A stretch of 64,000 bases of DNA from Clostridiaceae bacterium AM27-36LB (GTDB lineage: Bacteria; Bacillota; Clostridia; Lachnospirales; Lachnospiraceae). A model generated the notes under the pieces. It saw only the letters and a program-made list of their open reading frames with translations. It was not told the origin of the DNA and did not search any database. The stretch is from NCBI GenBank assembly GCA_003480725.1, contig QUJQ01000012.1:1-64000 (forward strand). Direction: 5' to 3'. Below, piece after piece: positions 41,510 to 50,064 of the stretch. Within the stretch, counting starts at the first letter, position 1; each line of letters starts with the position of its first letter. The translations under genes and the position numbers were made by a program.

Positions 41510-43462
41510 TTAGCAGATCTCAGCGCCTGCTGGCATCTCTTTTTCCGGAGCAACCAGAGAAAGCTTGCCGTCAGCATCTTCTGCGCACAGAAGCATGCCT
41601 TCAGATACCAGTCCGCGGATCTTTCTTGGCTGCAGATTTACAAGAACCATAACCTTCTTGCCAACCATCTCCTCCGGGCTGTAGGTGCTGCGGATACCGG
41701 ATACGATCTGACGTACCTGGCTTCCGATCTTCACCTGAGAGCAGAGCAGCTTATCGGCTTTCGGAACAGCTTCGCAGGAAAGGATCTCACCTACCTGAAA
41801 CTGCAGTTTTGCGAAATCATCATAGGATACAGCTTCTTTTGCTTCGATATCAATGACATTTTCCTTCTGAGCAGCCTCTGCAGCCTGAGCAGCTTTGTGC
41901 TCTTCTACTTTTGCCAGAACCTCTTTGACATCCAGACGGGCAAACAGGATCTCCGGAGTCTCTGTTACTTTGGTGCCGGACTCATAGAGACCAAATTCAG
42001 TCATCTGATCGATGGTTCTTGGTTTTGCATTCAGCTGAGCCAGGATCTTCTTGGAAGTGGTAGGCATAAAGGACTCCAGAAGAGCAGCACCGTAGCTGAT
42101 ACTCTCTACCAGATTGTAGAGAACAGTAGCCAGACGGTCTTTCTTCTCCGGATCTTTGGCCAGTGCCCAAGGCATGGTCTCATCAATATATTTGTTGCAG
42201 CGTTTGAACAGTGCGAAGATCTCTGTCAGGGCATCTGCCACACGGAGCTGATCCATCTTCTCGGTGGTCTTGGTGAGAGTTCCAAGAACGGTTGCCTTCA
42301 GGTCAGCATCCACATCTTCCTCTACACCGGTGTTGGTTACTACACCACCGAAATATTTATTGGACATGGAAACTGTACGGTTTACCAGATTGCCGAGGGT
42401 ATTTGCCAGCTCGGAGTTCAGGCGCTCTACCATCAGTTCCCAGGTGATCACACCGTCATTTTCAAACGGCATCTCATGAAGTACAAAGTAACGGACAGCA
42501 TCTACACCGAAGAAATCAACCAGTTCATCAGCGTAAAGTACATTTCCTTTGGACTTACTCATCTTGCCGTCGCCCTGCAGCAGCCACGGATGTCCGAATA
42601 CCTGCTTCGGAAGCGGCAGATCCAGAGACATGAGGAAGATCGGCCAGTAGATGGTATGGAAACGAATGATATCCTTACCAATCAGATGCAGATCTGCAGG
42701 CCACAGCTTCTTGAAGTTCTCAGTGCTGTCTCCATCACAGTCATAGCCGATACCGGTGATATAGTTGGTCAGTGCATCCAGCCATACATAAGTAACATGC
42801 TTCGGATCGAAGGTGACCGGAATGCCCCAGGTGAAGGAGGTTCTAGATACACACAGATCCTGCAGTCCCGGCAGAAGGAAATTGTTCATCATCTCATTCT
42901 TTCTGGAGACAGGCTGAATGAACTCCGGATGCGTATTGATATGCTCGATCAGACGGTCAGCATATTTGCTCATCTTGAAGAAATAAGCCTCTTCCTTTGC
43001 AGGCTGTACTTCACGTCCGCAGTCCGGGCATTTGCCATCTACCAGCTGGGACGGGGTCCAGAAGGACTCACAGGGAGTACAGTACATTCCTTCATAGGAA
43101 CCTTTGTAAATATCTCCCTTGTCGTACATATATTTGAAGATTTTCTGTACCTGTTTCTCATGATCTTCATCAGTGGTGCGGATGAATTTGTCATAAGAAG
43201 TATCCATCAGATCCCAGATCTTTTTAATCTGATCTGCGGCATTGTCAACGAATTCCTTCGGAGTGACGCCAGCTTCTTCTGCTTTCAGCTCAATCTTCTG
43301 GCCATGCTCATCGGTTCCGGTCTGGAAAAATACATCGTAACCCTCGAATCTCTTATAACGGGCAATGCTGTCTGCCAGTACAACTTCATAGGTATTTCCG
43401 ATGTGTGGTTTTCCGGATGCATAGGCAATGGCTGTGGTCATATAAAACTTTTTCTTTTCCAT
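41510..43462 (-). CDS. metG: Methionyl-tRNA synthetase
   Basis: 650 residues. Class I synthetase: HIGN version of the HIGH motif in ASGKPHIGNTYE, KMSKS in GDGKMSKSKGNVLY, and zinc-knuckle cysteines CTPCESFWTPSQLVDGKCPDC. The C-terminal 110 residues form a tRNA-binding OB-fold (FQVGEILSCEAVPKADKLL, INS-like GIRSTYSPEEMVGKKV), after a Glu/Ala-rich linker, as in B. subtilis MetS. A weak promoter (TTAAGA-16-TATAAT, 43486-43513, minus) lies upstream. A long open frame on the other strand is a shadow. Confidence 0.95.
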   Translation of the reverse strand: MEKKKFYMTTAIAYASGKPHIGNTYEVVLADSIARYKRFEGYDVFFQTGTDEHGQKIELKAEEAGVTPKEFVDNAADQIKKIWDLMDTSYDKFIRTTDEDHEKQVQKIFKYMYDKGDIYKGSYEGMYCTPCESFWTPSQLVDGKCPDCGREVQPAKEEAYFFKMSKYADRLIEHINTHPEFIQPVSRKNEMMNNFLLPGLQDLCVSRTSFTWGIPVTFDPKHVTYVWLDALTNYITGIGYDCDGDSTENFKKLWPADLHLIGKDIIRFHTIYWPIFLMSLDLPLPKQVFGHPWLLQGDGKMSKSKGNVLYADELVDFFGVDAVRYFVLHEMPFENDGVITWELMVERLNSELANTLGNLVNRTVSMSNKYFGGVVTNTGVEEDVDADLKATVLGTLTKTTEKMDQLRVADALTEIFALFKRCNKYIDETMPWALAKDPEKKDRLATVLYNLVESISYGAALLESFMPTTSKKILAQLNAKPRTIDQMTEFGLYESGTKVTETPEILFARLDVKEVLAKVEEHKAAQAAEAAQKENVIDIEAKEAVSYDDFAKLQFQVGEILSCEAVPKADKLLCSQVKIGSQVRQIVSGIRSTYSPEEMVGKKVMVLVNLQPRKIRGLVSEGMLLCAEDADGKLSLVAPEKEMPAGAEIC

Positions 43463-43548
43463 TTGCTTATCCTCTGTTTTCGTAAATTATAGCATAAAAA
43501 ACCATTGTCTTAAGAGTAGCACAGGAAGAAAAAGAAGTCAACGAATCT

Positions 43549-43767
43549 CTAAGTCGCTTTTTCCAGTAATTCTGCCTGTTTCAGAAGAAAACGGTAGCGC
43601 ATCTGCACTGCTTTCAGTTCATAGATGGAGCAGTCTATCAAGTCAGGATCCACTACATTTTCAAAATTGGAATAGGCCTGGTCCAGTGCACATTTGGTAC
43701 GGCGCAGATCTTCCATTAACTGTTGTTTCCTGGTATCGGGAGGCGCGTCTGCCTGCTTTTGTCTCAT
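43549..43767 (-). CDS. YaaL-like small protein (DUF2508)
   Basis: 72 residues, mostly helical and charged, ending ELKAVQMRYRFLLKQAELLEKAT, which matches the YaaL/DUF2508 ending. In B. subtilis yaaL lies between recR and bofA; here it is divergent from bofA and recR is 15 kb away. Function unknown. GGAGG precedes the ATG. Confidence 0.75.
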   Translation of the reverse strand: MRQKQADAPPDTRKQQLMEDLRRTKCALDQAYSNFENVVDPDLIDCSIYELKAVQMRYRFLLKQAELLEKAT

Positions 43768-43898
43768 CTGTATCCTCCTTCCTGTTCTGGGAAAAATAGG
43801 TTAATAACAGTATAGTCGTGAAAATCAGGAATTATACAGAAAATGGAATATTTCCAGGGGAGATTCATATAGTGGCAACAGGAAAGGGAGGGAGCAGG

Positions 43899-44171
43899 AT
43901 GGAAAAAGGAACAGGAATGCTGCTGATCGCAGGAGCCTGTGTGCTGGTGCTGCTGATTGGAAGCATAAAAAACCGGATGGAATGGATCTTGAACTTCGGT
44001 ATTCGCACAGTTATGGGTGGGATCGCCATCTGTCTGATCAATTCAATGCTGAAAAGATGGGGAATCGACTGTCAGGTAGGACTTGGACCGGTCAGCCTTT
44101 TGACATCTGGAACCCTGGGATTCAGCGGAGTTTCTTTACTTTACGCAGTGTCAGCTTTTCATCTTTTGTGA
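43899..44171 (+). CDS. bofA: Pro-sigma-K processing inhibitor BofA family
   Basis: 90 residues, two to three membrane helices. LLIGSIKNRMEWILNFGIRTVMGGIAICLINSML and VGLGPVSLLTSGTLGFSGVSLLYAV match the BofA/SigK-processing family. In Bacillus, BofA holds the SpoIVFB protease inactive in the outer forespore membrane. The start at 43899 has GGGAGGGAG upstream. Supports a spore-former together with spmA/spmB. Confidence 0.87.
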   Translation: MEKGTGMLLIAGACVLVLLIGSIKNRMEWILNFGIRTVMGGIAICLINSMLKRWGIDCQVGLGPVSLLTSGTLGFSGVSLLYAVSAFHLL

Positions 44172-44208
44172 GTTTTTGCTAAAAAATATGAACAAACTGT
44201 AAACACCA

Positions 44209-44237
44209 TGGACACATAAAAATCCGCGATTTATAAT
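44209..44237 (+). promoter_or_regulatory. Promoter of the Tad pilus operon
   Basis: TGGACA (44209-44214) and TATAAT (44232-44237), spacing 17. The predicted start, about 44244, falls at the first base of the structured leader. Confidence 0.68.
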
Positions 44238-44243
44238 AGGCGC

Positions 44244-44291
44244 ATGATAAACGTTTGTCTACTATGTAGCAATTCGCTACAGGCTTGTCAT
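44244..44291 (+). ncRNA. Structured 5' leader of the Tad operon
   Basis: ATGATAAAC (44244-44252) pairs with GCTTGTCAT (44283-44291) with one wobble and one mismatch, enclosing the hairpin TGTAGC-AATTC-GCTACA (44265-44281). The leader then runs about 60 bases to the Shine-Dalgarno. I do not recognise it as a c-di-GMP or other known riboswitch. It may be a regulatory element or only a stabilising 5' structure. Confidence 0.4.
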
Positions 44292-44353
44292 TCAAAGCTA
44301 AATTCCAAAAATTTGCAGCATAATAACGGGAGTATTTGTTGCAGGAGGTTATT

Positions 44354-45352
44354 TTGAAAAACACAAAATTATGGATTGCAGACCCGGATCTTGCCTATGT
44401 ACAGGCATTTGCCGAGTATGTCAATCTGAAAAAAGGTTATTTATTCCAGGTTTGTGCCTGCACGGATCAGACACGGATGGAACAGACACCGGATGGAGAC
44501 GAGACAGAGATCCTGCTGATAACAGCAAAATGGTATGAGGCATGGAAAGATGTGCTTCAGGGTAAATGTGTGATTCTGCTCTCTGAGGGAAATCTGCCAG
44601 GGAAGTTTACTTCTTATCCAACCGTGTACAAGTATCAGTCCGTGGAAACGATTCTGCGGGAGATCATGTATTATTATTCGGAGCAGGACAACCGGGAGCT
44701 GTATCCGGCGGGAGTACGAAAGGATAACAGGGTGATCGGGGTATATTCACCGGCAGATGCTAATGCAAAGACGCAGTTTGCGCTGACGCTGGGCCAGATT
44801 GTGGGGGAAACACAACATGTATTATATCTAAATATGGAAGAATGCTCAGGACTGACGGGGTTGTTGGGAGAGCACCATTGGAATATGGCGGATCTCATAT
44901 ATTTTCTTCGTCAGAATAAATCTCAGTTTCTCTATCGTCTCAACAGTATGGTTCAGAAGTTCGGAGCAATGGATTATATTCCACCCTGCGATTCCTATAC
45001 AGATTTTTGTCAGATTACAGTAAAAGAATGGAAAAAACTTCTGCATCTGATCCGAAGCCAGAGCACATATGATGTCATTATATTGGATATGGGAACCAGC
45101 ACCGGTCATGAACTGGAATTGCTGAGACAATGTGATGGGATCTATATGCCGGTAAAGAAAGATCCGATCTCCCGTGGAAAAATCGAACAGTGGGATCGCT
45201 ATATTCAGATTTTAGACGGACTGGATATTCTGGAACTGCTGCAGAAGCTCGAGCTGCCGCCCGATGGAACCGGGTCGGACAGCGAATCAGACTTAAGTAT
45301 GCTGCCGGAGCAGAGACTGGGGAGTTATATCCGGGAACTGCTGACAAGTTAG
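44354..45352 (+). CDS. TadZ/CpaE-like protein of the Tad pilus operon
   Basis: 332 residues. N-terminal atypical receiver-like domain (KLWIADPDLAYVQAFAEYVN), then a MinD/ParA-like domain: VIGVYSPADANAKTQFALTLG replaces the deviant Walker A and lacks the usual GGxGKT; the later YDVIILDMGTSTGHELELL fits the Walker B region. It probably places the pilus machine at a cell site; ATP use is doubtful. A TTG start at 44354 is chosen because AGGAGG is five bases upstream. Confidence 0.75.
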   Translation: MKNTKLWIADPDLAYVQAFAEYVNLKKGYLFQVCACTDQTRMEQTPDGDETEILLITAKWYEAWKDVLQGKCVILLSEGNLPGKFTSYPTVYKYQSVETILREIMYYYSEQDNRELYPAGVRKDNRVIGVYSPADANAKTQFALTLGQIVGETQHVLYLNMEECSGLTGLLGEHHWNMADLIYFLRQNKSQFLYRLNSMVQKFGAMDYIPPCDSYTDFCQITVKEWKKLLHLIRSQSTYDVIILDMGTSTGHELELLRQCDGIYMPVKKDPISRGKIEQWDRYIQILDGLDILELLQKLELPPDGTGSDSESDLSMLPEQRLGSYIRELLTS

Positions 45353-45360
45353 GAGGAATC

Positions 45361-46611
45361 ATGGGAGATGTATCAGAGGCAAAAGAAATATTTACAGAGC
45401 TGAAGAGACAGATTTTAGAGCGTGTAGACCTGAGTCGGGATGTGTCTGATGAAGAGATGCAGGAACTGATCGACGAAGTTGTGATTTCGTATGGGAAAGA
45501 GCAGGCTGTTTCGCTGAATGAAAGGTGTCGCCTGAAAAAAGAACTGTTTCATGCACTCCGCAAGATGGATGTTCTTCAGGAGCTGCTGGAGGAGCCGGAT
45601 GTGACGGAGATCATGGTAAATGGCATGAACGGGATCTTTCTGGAGAAGGATGGAACGCTCAGCCGATGGGAAAAGAATTTTTATTCAGGAGAACGGATAC
45701 TGGACGTGATCCGGCAGATCACCGGCGCATGCAACCGGGCGGTCAATGAATCCCAGCCCATCGTAGATGCCAGGCTGGAAAACGGAGACCGTGTCCATGT
45801 GGTGCTGCCGCCGGTGGCGGTCAACGGACCGATCATCACGATACGACGATTTCCAAAAGAGCCGATGACCATGAAACGGCTGCTGGAGATGGACAGTATC
45901 TCTCAGGAGGAGATTGATTTTCTGGCGGATGCGGTGAGAGCAGGCTATTCGATTCTGGTCGCAGGCGGAACCGGCAGCGGCAAAACGACTTTTTTGAATG
46001 CACTTTCGGAATTTATTCCTGAAGAGGAACGGGTTGTGGTTATTGAAGACACCGCAGAACTTCAGATACAGCATGTGCCCAATCTGGTGAGGCTGGAGAC
46101 CCGGTCTGCAGGAACGGAGGACTGTAAAGAAATCTCGATCCGGGATCTGATCCGGGCATCGCTCAGGATGAGACCGTCGAGAATTATTGTGGGAGAGGTG
46201 AGGGGCGCCGAGGCATTTGAATTGCTTACCTGCCTGAACACAGGACATGATGGGAGTATCAGTACCTGTCATGCCAATAGTACGAAAGATACGGTCGCAC
46301 GCATGGAGACCATGGTCTTGATGAACAGAGAACTTCCTTTACAGGCGATCCGCAGACAGATCGCCTCAGGGGTGGATATTATCGTTTATCTTGGACGTCT
46401 GCGGGATAAGAGCCGCAGAATACTAGAAATTACAGAAGTAACCGGTATGGAAGGGGAACAGGTGGAGTTAAATCCTCTGTTTCTCTTCCGGGAAACCGGG
46501 CAGATATCCGGCAGAGTCTGCGGGATACAGGAAAAGACAGGAGTAATGAAGCAGATTGAAAAATTTCAGCGTGCCGGGATCATATATCCTCGGGAAAACA
46601 GTGCTTCTTGA
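45361..46611 (+). CDS. Tad pilus assembly ATPase (TadA/CpaF)
   Basis: 416 residues. Secretion ATPase of the VirB11/GspE class: N-terminal helical part, Walker A GGTGSGKTTFLNAL, Asp box VVVIEDTAELQI, Walker B RIIVGEVRGAEAFELL, and the His box SISTCHANSTKDT. It powers pilus extension (and perhaps retraction). ATG at 45361 follows AGGAGG; longer in-frame starts lie inside the TadZ gene. The name TadA here refers to the pilus ATPase, not the tRNA deaminase at 54999. Confidence 0.93.
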   Translation: MGDVSEAKEIFTELKRQILERVDLSRDVSDEEMQELIDEVVISYGKEQAVSLNERCRLKKELFHALRKMDVLQELLEEPDVTEIMVNGMNGIFLEKDGTLSRWEKNFYSGERILDVIRQITGACNRAVNESQPIVDARLENGDRVHVVLPPVAVNGPIITIRRFPKEPMTMKRLLEMDSISQEEIDFLADAVRAGYSILVAGGTGSGKTTFLNALSEFIPEEERVVVIEDTAELQIQHVPNLVRLETRSAGTEDCKEISIRDLIRASLRMRPSRIIVGEVRGAEAFELLTCLNTGHDGSISTCHANSTKDTVARMETMVLMNRELPLQAIRRQIASGVDIIVYLGRLRDKSRRILEITEVTGMEGEQVELNPLFLFRETGQISGRVCGIQEKTGVMKQIEKFQRAGIIYPRENSAS

Positions 46612-47302
46612 CGGGCTGGAAGGCGGATTTCTTACGATTCTTTTGTCGTGGCTCTACTACGACAGTTTTCTTGCAATTCCTTTTTTAATCCCATTGATAT
46701 GGTTTTGGCATAAGGAAAGAGAAAATGTGCGAAGAGAAAAAAGACAGGAGCTGTTTCGGAAAATGTTCCGGGAATGGATCCTGTTACTGGCGTCATCTCT
46801 CACGGCGGGCTATTCAATGGAAAATGCATTGGTACAGTCCTATCAGGAATTGTGTCTGATGTTTCCGAAAGGAGGCATTATGCAGGAAGAACTGAAGATG
46901 ATGCTGGCCAAAGCAGGGAATAATCAAAGACCAGAGATCCTGTTTGATGAACTGGCGGAAAAATATCCTTATGAAGAAGTACAAAGCTTTGCGGAAGTGT
47001 TTAAGGCGGCACGGATCAGTGGAGGAAGTCTTCAGACAGTGATTCGTGGGACGGCAGCGCAGATGGCGGAGATCATGGATACCCGAAGGGAGATCCGCAC
47101 ATTGCTGGCCGCAAGAGTCTATGAGCAGAGGATCATGTCGGTGATGCCGGCGGCGGTGTTACTGTATATCCGGCTTGGATCGGGAGAATTTCTGGAAGGG
47201 CTGTATCATAACGTGACTGGTGTACTCGTCATGAGCGTCTGCCTAGGAATCTACGGGGCTGCTTACTTGATGGGAAAGAGGATGGTGCAGTTTGAAATAT
47301 AA
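46556..47302 (+). CDS. Tad pilus inner-membrane platform protein TadB
   Basis: 248 residues, type II secretion F domain: LLASSLTAGYSMENALVQSYQEL, VFKAARISGGSLQTVIRGTAAQMAEIMDTRREI, with membrane segments near 30-50 and at the C-terminus. The start is uncertain: TTG at 46556 overlaps the ATPase gene by 56 bases and has AGGAG 12 bases upstream; GTG at 46571 is the alternative. The 3' end overlaps the next gene by 11 bases. Confidence 0.82.
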   Translation: MKNFSVPGSYILGKTVLLDGLEGGFLTILLSWLYYDSFLAIPFLIPLIWFWHKERENVRREKRQELFRKMFREWILLLASSLTAGYSMENALVQSYQELCLMFPKGGIMQEELKMMLAKAGNNQRPEILFDELAEKYPYEEVQSFAEVFKAARISGGSLQTVIRGTAAQMAEIMDTRREIRTLLAARVYEQRIMSVMPAAVLLYIRLGSGEFLEGLYHNVTGVLVMSVCLGIYGAAYLMGKRMVQFEI

Positions 47303-48491
47303 GACCAAAGTTGTGATGATGGGATGTGTGGGCATGGCGGTCAGCGTTCTGCTGCTAATCTGCAGTCTGTGGGAGCAGCAGCCGCTTACGGAACTGTCCC
47401 GTCCTGGAAAAGGAGCAGACAGTGTGACAGAGCATCTGCAAGTGCAGATCGGAGAAGATAAGACGCCGATAGATGTAACAGTGGCAGCAGTGCCTTATGA
47501 CCGGAAGGAAGAACAGACAAGGATCCGGGAGGTATCCAAGAATCTGGAAACGATCTTTCTGGGACAGAATACATCGCTTGATCATGTGACCATGGATCTT
47601 CATATGCCCACGCAGATAGGGGATTCTGAAGTGACGGTTCAATGGTATCTGGATTCCTGGAAGTATCTGGAACCGGACGGAACATTGAAAAATGAAGGAC
47701 TTGAGGAACCGGTATGGATACAGGTACAGGCGCTCCTGAGCTTTGGGGAGGAGAATCTGACCTGGAACCGGACCATACAGATCTGTCCACCGGAAGCGCC
47801 GGATACAGCCATGATGGTTCGGATGCTTCAGTATCAGCTTCAGGAGTGTCAGGCTGGGTATGAGGAGACGGTTCAATTACCTGCCGAAGTATCAGAGCAG
47901 GCAGTTACATGGTATCCACAGAGAGATATCCGCTGGCTGTGGACAACTCTTCTCACAGGAGCAGCCTTATGTGGATTATGGACAGGAAAGAAGCGGGAGG
48001 ATGAACAGAGACAACAGAAATATGAGCGAAAGATGCAGCTTGCCTATCCTGACATTGTGAATCGCTTAAGCCTTTACATGGGAGCAGGGATCAGTATCCG
48101 TCATGCCTGGGAACGAATCATACGGGGGTATGAGAAGCAGAGGCAGATGACCGGTGATTCGGAGGATGCCTATGAGCAGATGAAGCTGGCATTGCGTCAG
48201 ATGCAGAACGGTGTAGCAGAGACTGTGGCCTATGAGCAGTTTGGTATGGATTGTCGGTTATCTTCTTATCTGAAGCTTGGAACCTTGCTCAGCCAGAATC
48301 TGCGCCTTGGGACAGGCAATCTTGCTGAAATGCTGAAAGCAGAAGCAAAAGATGCCTTTGAGGACCGCAAAGCACTGGCACGGAAGATCGGTGAAGAGTG
48401 TGAAAGCAGATTGTTGTTACCGATGCTTTTAATGTTGTTGAGCATTTTGATCATGATCATGTATCCGGCGGTGTCATCATTTGCCGGGTAA
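47292..48491 (+). CDS. TadC-like platform protein with a large extracytoplasmic N-terminal domain
   Basis: 399 residues. One membrane helix at 7-26, then about 190 residues with no membrane segment (Gln/Glu/Val-rich, QIGDSEVTVQWYLDSWKYLEPDG), a second helix at about 215-230, a type II secretion F domain (LAYPDIVNRLSLYMGAGISIRHAWERI), and a final helix pair. Typical TadC lacks the N-terminal part. TTG start at 47292, supported by overlap with the TadB stop. Confidence 0.78.
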   Translation: MKYKTKVVMMGCVGMAVSVLLLICSLWEQQPLTELSRPGKGADSVTEHLQVQIGEDKTPIDVTVAAVPYDRKEEQTRIREVSKNLETIFLGQNTSLDHVTMDLHMPTQIGDSEVTVQWYLDSWKYLEPDGTLKNEGLEEPVWIQVQALLSFGEENLTWNRTIQICPPEAPDTAMMVRMLQYQLQECQAGYEETVQLPAEVSEQAVTWYPQRDIRWLWTTLLTGAALCGLWTGKKREDEQRQQKYERKMQLAYPDIVNRLSLYMGAGISIRHAWERIIRGYEKQRQMTGDSEDAYEQMKLALRQMQNGVAETVAYEQFGMDCRLSSYLKLGTLLSQNLRLGTGNLAEMLKAEAKDAFEDRKALARKIGEECESRLLLPMLLMLLSILIMIMYPAVSSFAG

Positions 48492-48506
48492 GACAGGAGG
48501 AATATT

Positions 48507-48677
48507 ATGAAAGATTGGTTGAGAAATATCTTTAAGGATAAAAAAGGGATGGGAACTGTTGAAGTCATTCTTATTATTGTGGTTCTTGTGGGATTGGTCA
48601 TTATTTTTAAAGGAAAGATTACAGGAGTCGTGAATGATATTTTTGAAAAAATTGTTTCACAGACCAGTCGGATCTAA
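48507..48677 (+). CDS. Flp-type pilin (Flp1-like)
   Basis: 56 residues: MKDWLRNIFKDKKG, then MGTVEVILIIVVLVGLVIIF. The basic leader ending in Gly before a hydrophobic helix with Glu at +5 fits class III prepilin processing, with cleavage likely after Gly14. GGAGG precedes the ATG. It is the likely major subunit of the pilus, cut by the peptidase at 50815. It overlaps the next gene by 44 bases. Confidence 0.85.
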   Translation: MKDWLRNIFKDKKGMGTVEVILIIVVLVGLVIIFKGKITGVVNDIFEKIVSQTSRI

Positions 48678-50064
48678 GAAAAAAGGATCGATCACTGTGT
48701 GGCTGACACTTAGTTTTCTCGTGTTCCTTGGTCTGTATCTGATCTGCCTTCAGTCGGTACAGAAGCAGTCGGCAAAAAGACGGGCAGAACAGGCTGTGGA
48801 AAATGGGATGTTCTCGTTGTTTTCTGAATATGAGCCGCATCTGCTGGATAAGTGGGATTTGTTTTATATAGACACTTCCTTTCAGGGCGGAACGGAGAAA
48901 AGAGAAGAACTTTGCAGTCATCTGTGGAAATTTATACAGGAAAACATTGCGAATGTCCGTGGAAAACCGTTGGATGGCCTGAACCTTCAGGGAGTAAACC
49001 TTGAAGACCTGGTACGGGCGACGGATGGAGACGGCGCTGTATTTTATCATCAGGCCATAGAGGTCATGAAGGAAAAATGGGGACAGGATCTGGTGGAGGA
49101 CTGGCTGCTTGGGCCTGAGCAGCATGAAGAGCTGCTGACGCAGTCGGAAGAGATGCAGCGGGATTACGAAGAAAGCAGGCGGATCGTAATGGATTATGAC
49201 GACGAAGACGATGAATTGTTAGGGGAGGCGTCTTCCTGGAGCAGTTTTCTGGATGGATTTTTCTTCAAGATGGCGGTGCCTTCCGGAAGTATTCTCTCTG
49301 AGAAAACCATCAATACTGTAAATATACCGACGGTAAGACAGTTGTCAGAAGGAGCAGGGGCTGCACAGGGAAACGAGGATGCTCTGATCCAGAAGCAGTG
49401 GTTTATCGGATATGCCTGTGAGTATCTGACACAAGCATCAGACCATCTCGCAGAGGGAAGAGAGGATGGTTATCTGGACTATCAGATGGAGTACTTGTTT
49501 GCAGGACAACCATCGGATCAAAGAAATCTGGAATTGACGATCCTATCATTGCTGGCATTGAGGGAAGGAGCAAATTACACCTTCTTGATGACACACTCCA
49601 ACTATAAAGAACAGGCAGAATTTCTTGCTTTGGTAATTGCGGGTCTTACGGGGGATGACAGCCTGATCCAGGCAGTCAAGCATCTGATCCTGATCGGATG
49701 GGCTTATGTGGAAAGTATTGCAGAAGTGCGTCAGCTTCTGGGCGGTTATGAACTGGCAGTGGTAAAAGGGGAGGATCAGTGGCAGGTTCCCTTGAGCGCG
49801 GTTCTGCGTTTTCTGGGAAATCCCGGAAGTTATGATGCACAGACAGCAGAACAGAGCGGACTTGATTATGAAGACTATTTGCGTATGCTGTTGACCGTTG
49901 TTCCTGCAAAGACATTGGCAATGCGCTCGCTGGATGTGATCGAAGGAGAACTGCGGATGATGGAAGGTTGTGAACAGATTCATCTGGATCATTGTGTGGA
50001 GCGTATGACGGCGCAGGTGTGGATGGATGGCATTTATCTGGAGCGGACATATGGATATGAGTAA
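48634..50064 (+). CDS. Tad-locus membrane protein, DUF5702-like
   Basis: 476 residues. Basic leader (SKKKGSITVWLTLSFLVFLGLYLICLQSVQ) with one membrane helix, then a long outside domain rich in acidic and aromatic residues. The leader resembles TadE/TadG minor pseudopilins. The rest (FSEYEPHLLDKWDLFYIDTSFQGG) matches proteins found in Clostridial Tad loci, DUF5702 as I recall. AGGAG seven bases before the ATG. Confidence 0.72.
   Translation: MIFLKKLFHRPVGSKKKGSITVWLTLSFLVFLGLYLICLQSVQKQSAKRRAEQAVENGMFSLFSEYEPHLLDKWDLFYIDTSFQGGTEKREELCSHLWKFIQENIANVRGKPLDGLNLQGVNLEDLVRATDGDGAVFYHQAIEVMKEKWGQDLVEDWLLGPEQHEELLTQSEEMQRDYEESRRIVMDYDDEDDELLGEASSWSSFLDGFFFKMAVPSGSILSEKTINTVNIPTVRQLSEGAGAAQGNEDALIQKQWFIGYACEYLTQASDHLAEGREDGYLDYQMEYLFAGQPSDQRNLELTILSLLALREGANYTFLMTHSNYKEQAEFLALVIAGLTGDDSLIQAVKHLILIGWAYVESIAEVRQLLGGYELAVVKGEDQWQVPLSAVLRFLGNPGSYDAQTAEQSGLDYEDYLRMLLTVVPAKTLAMRSLDVIEGELRMMEGCEQIHLDHCVERMTAQVWMDGIYLERTYGYE

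Noticed and set aside
41480..43492. 670-codon open frame on the plus strand
   Set aside because: It is wholly antisense to metG, which has all synthetase motifs; the antisense protein shows no recognisable domain. It arises from codon bias.
43463..43548. T-box upstream of metG
   Set aside because: The gap is under 90 bases and has no T-box sequence or antiterminator/terminator pair.
44244..44352. c-di-GMP riboswitch upstream of the Tad operon
   Set aside because: The leader lacks the conserved core sequences of both GEMM classes as I know them; left as an unassigned structured leader.
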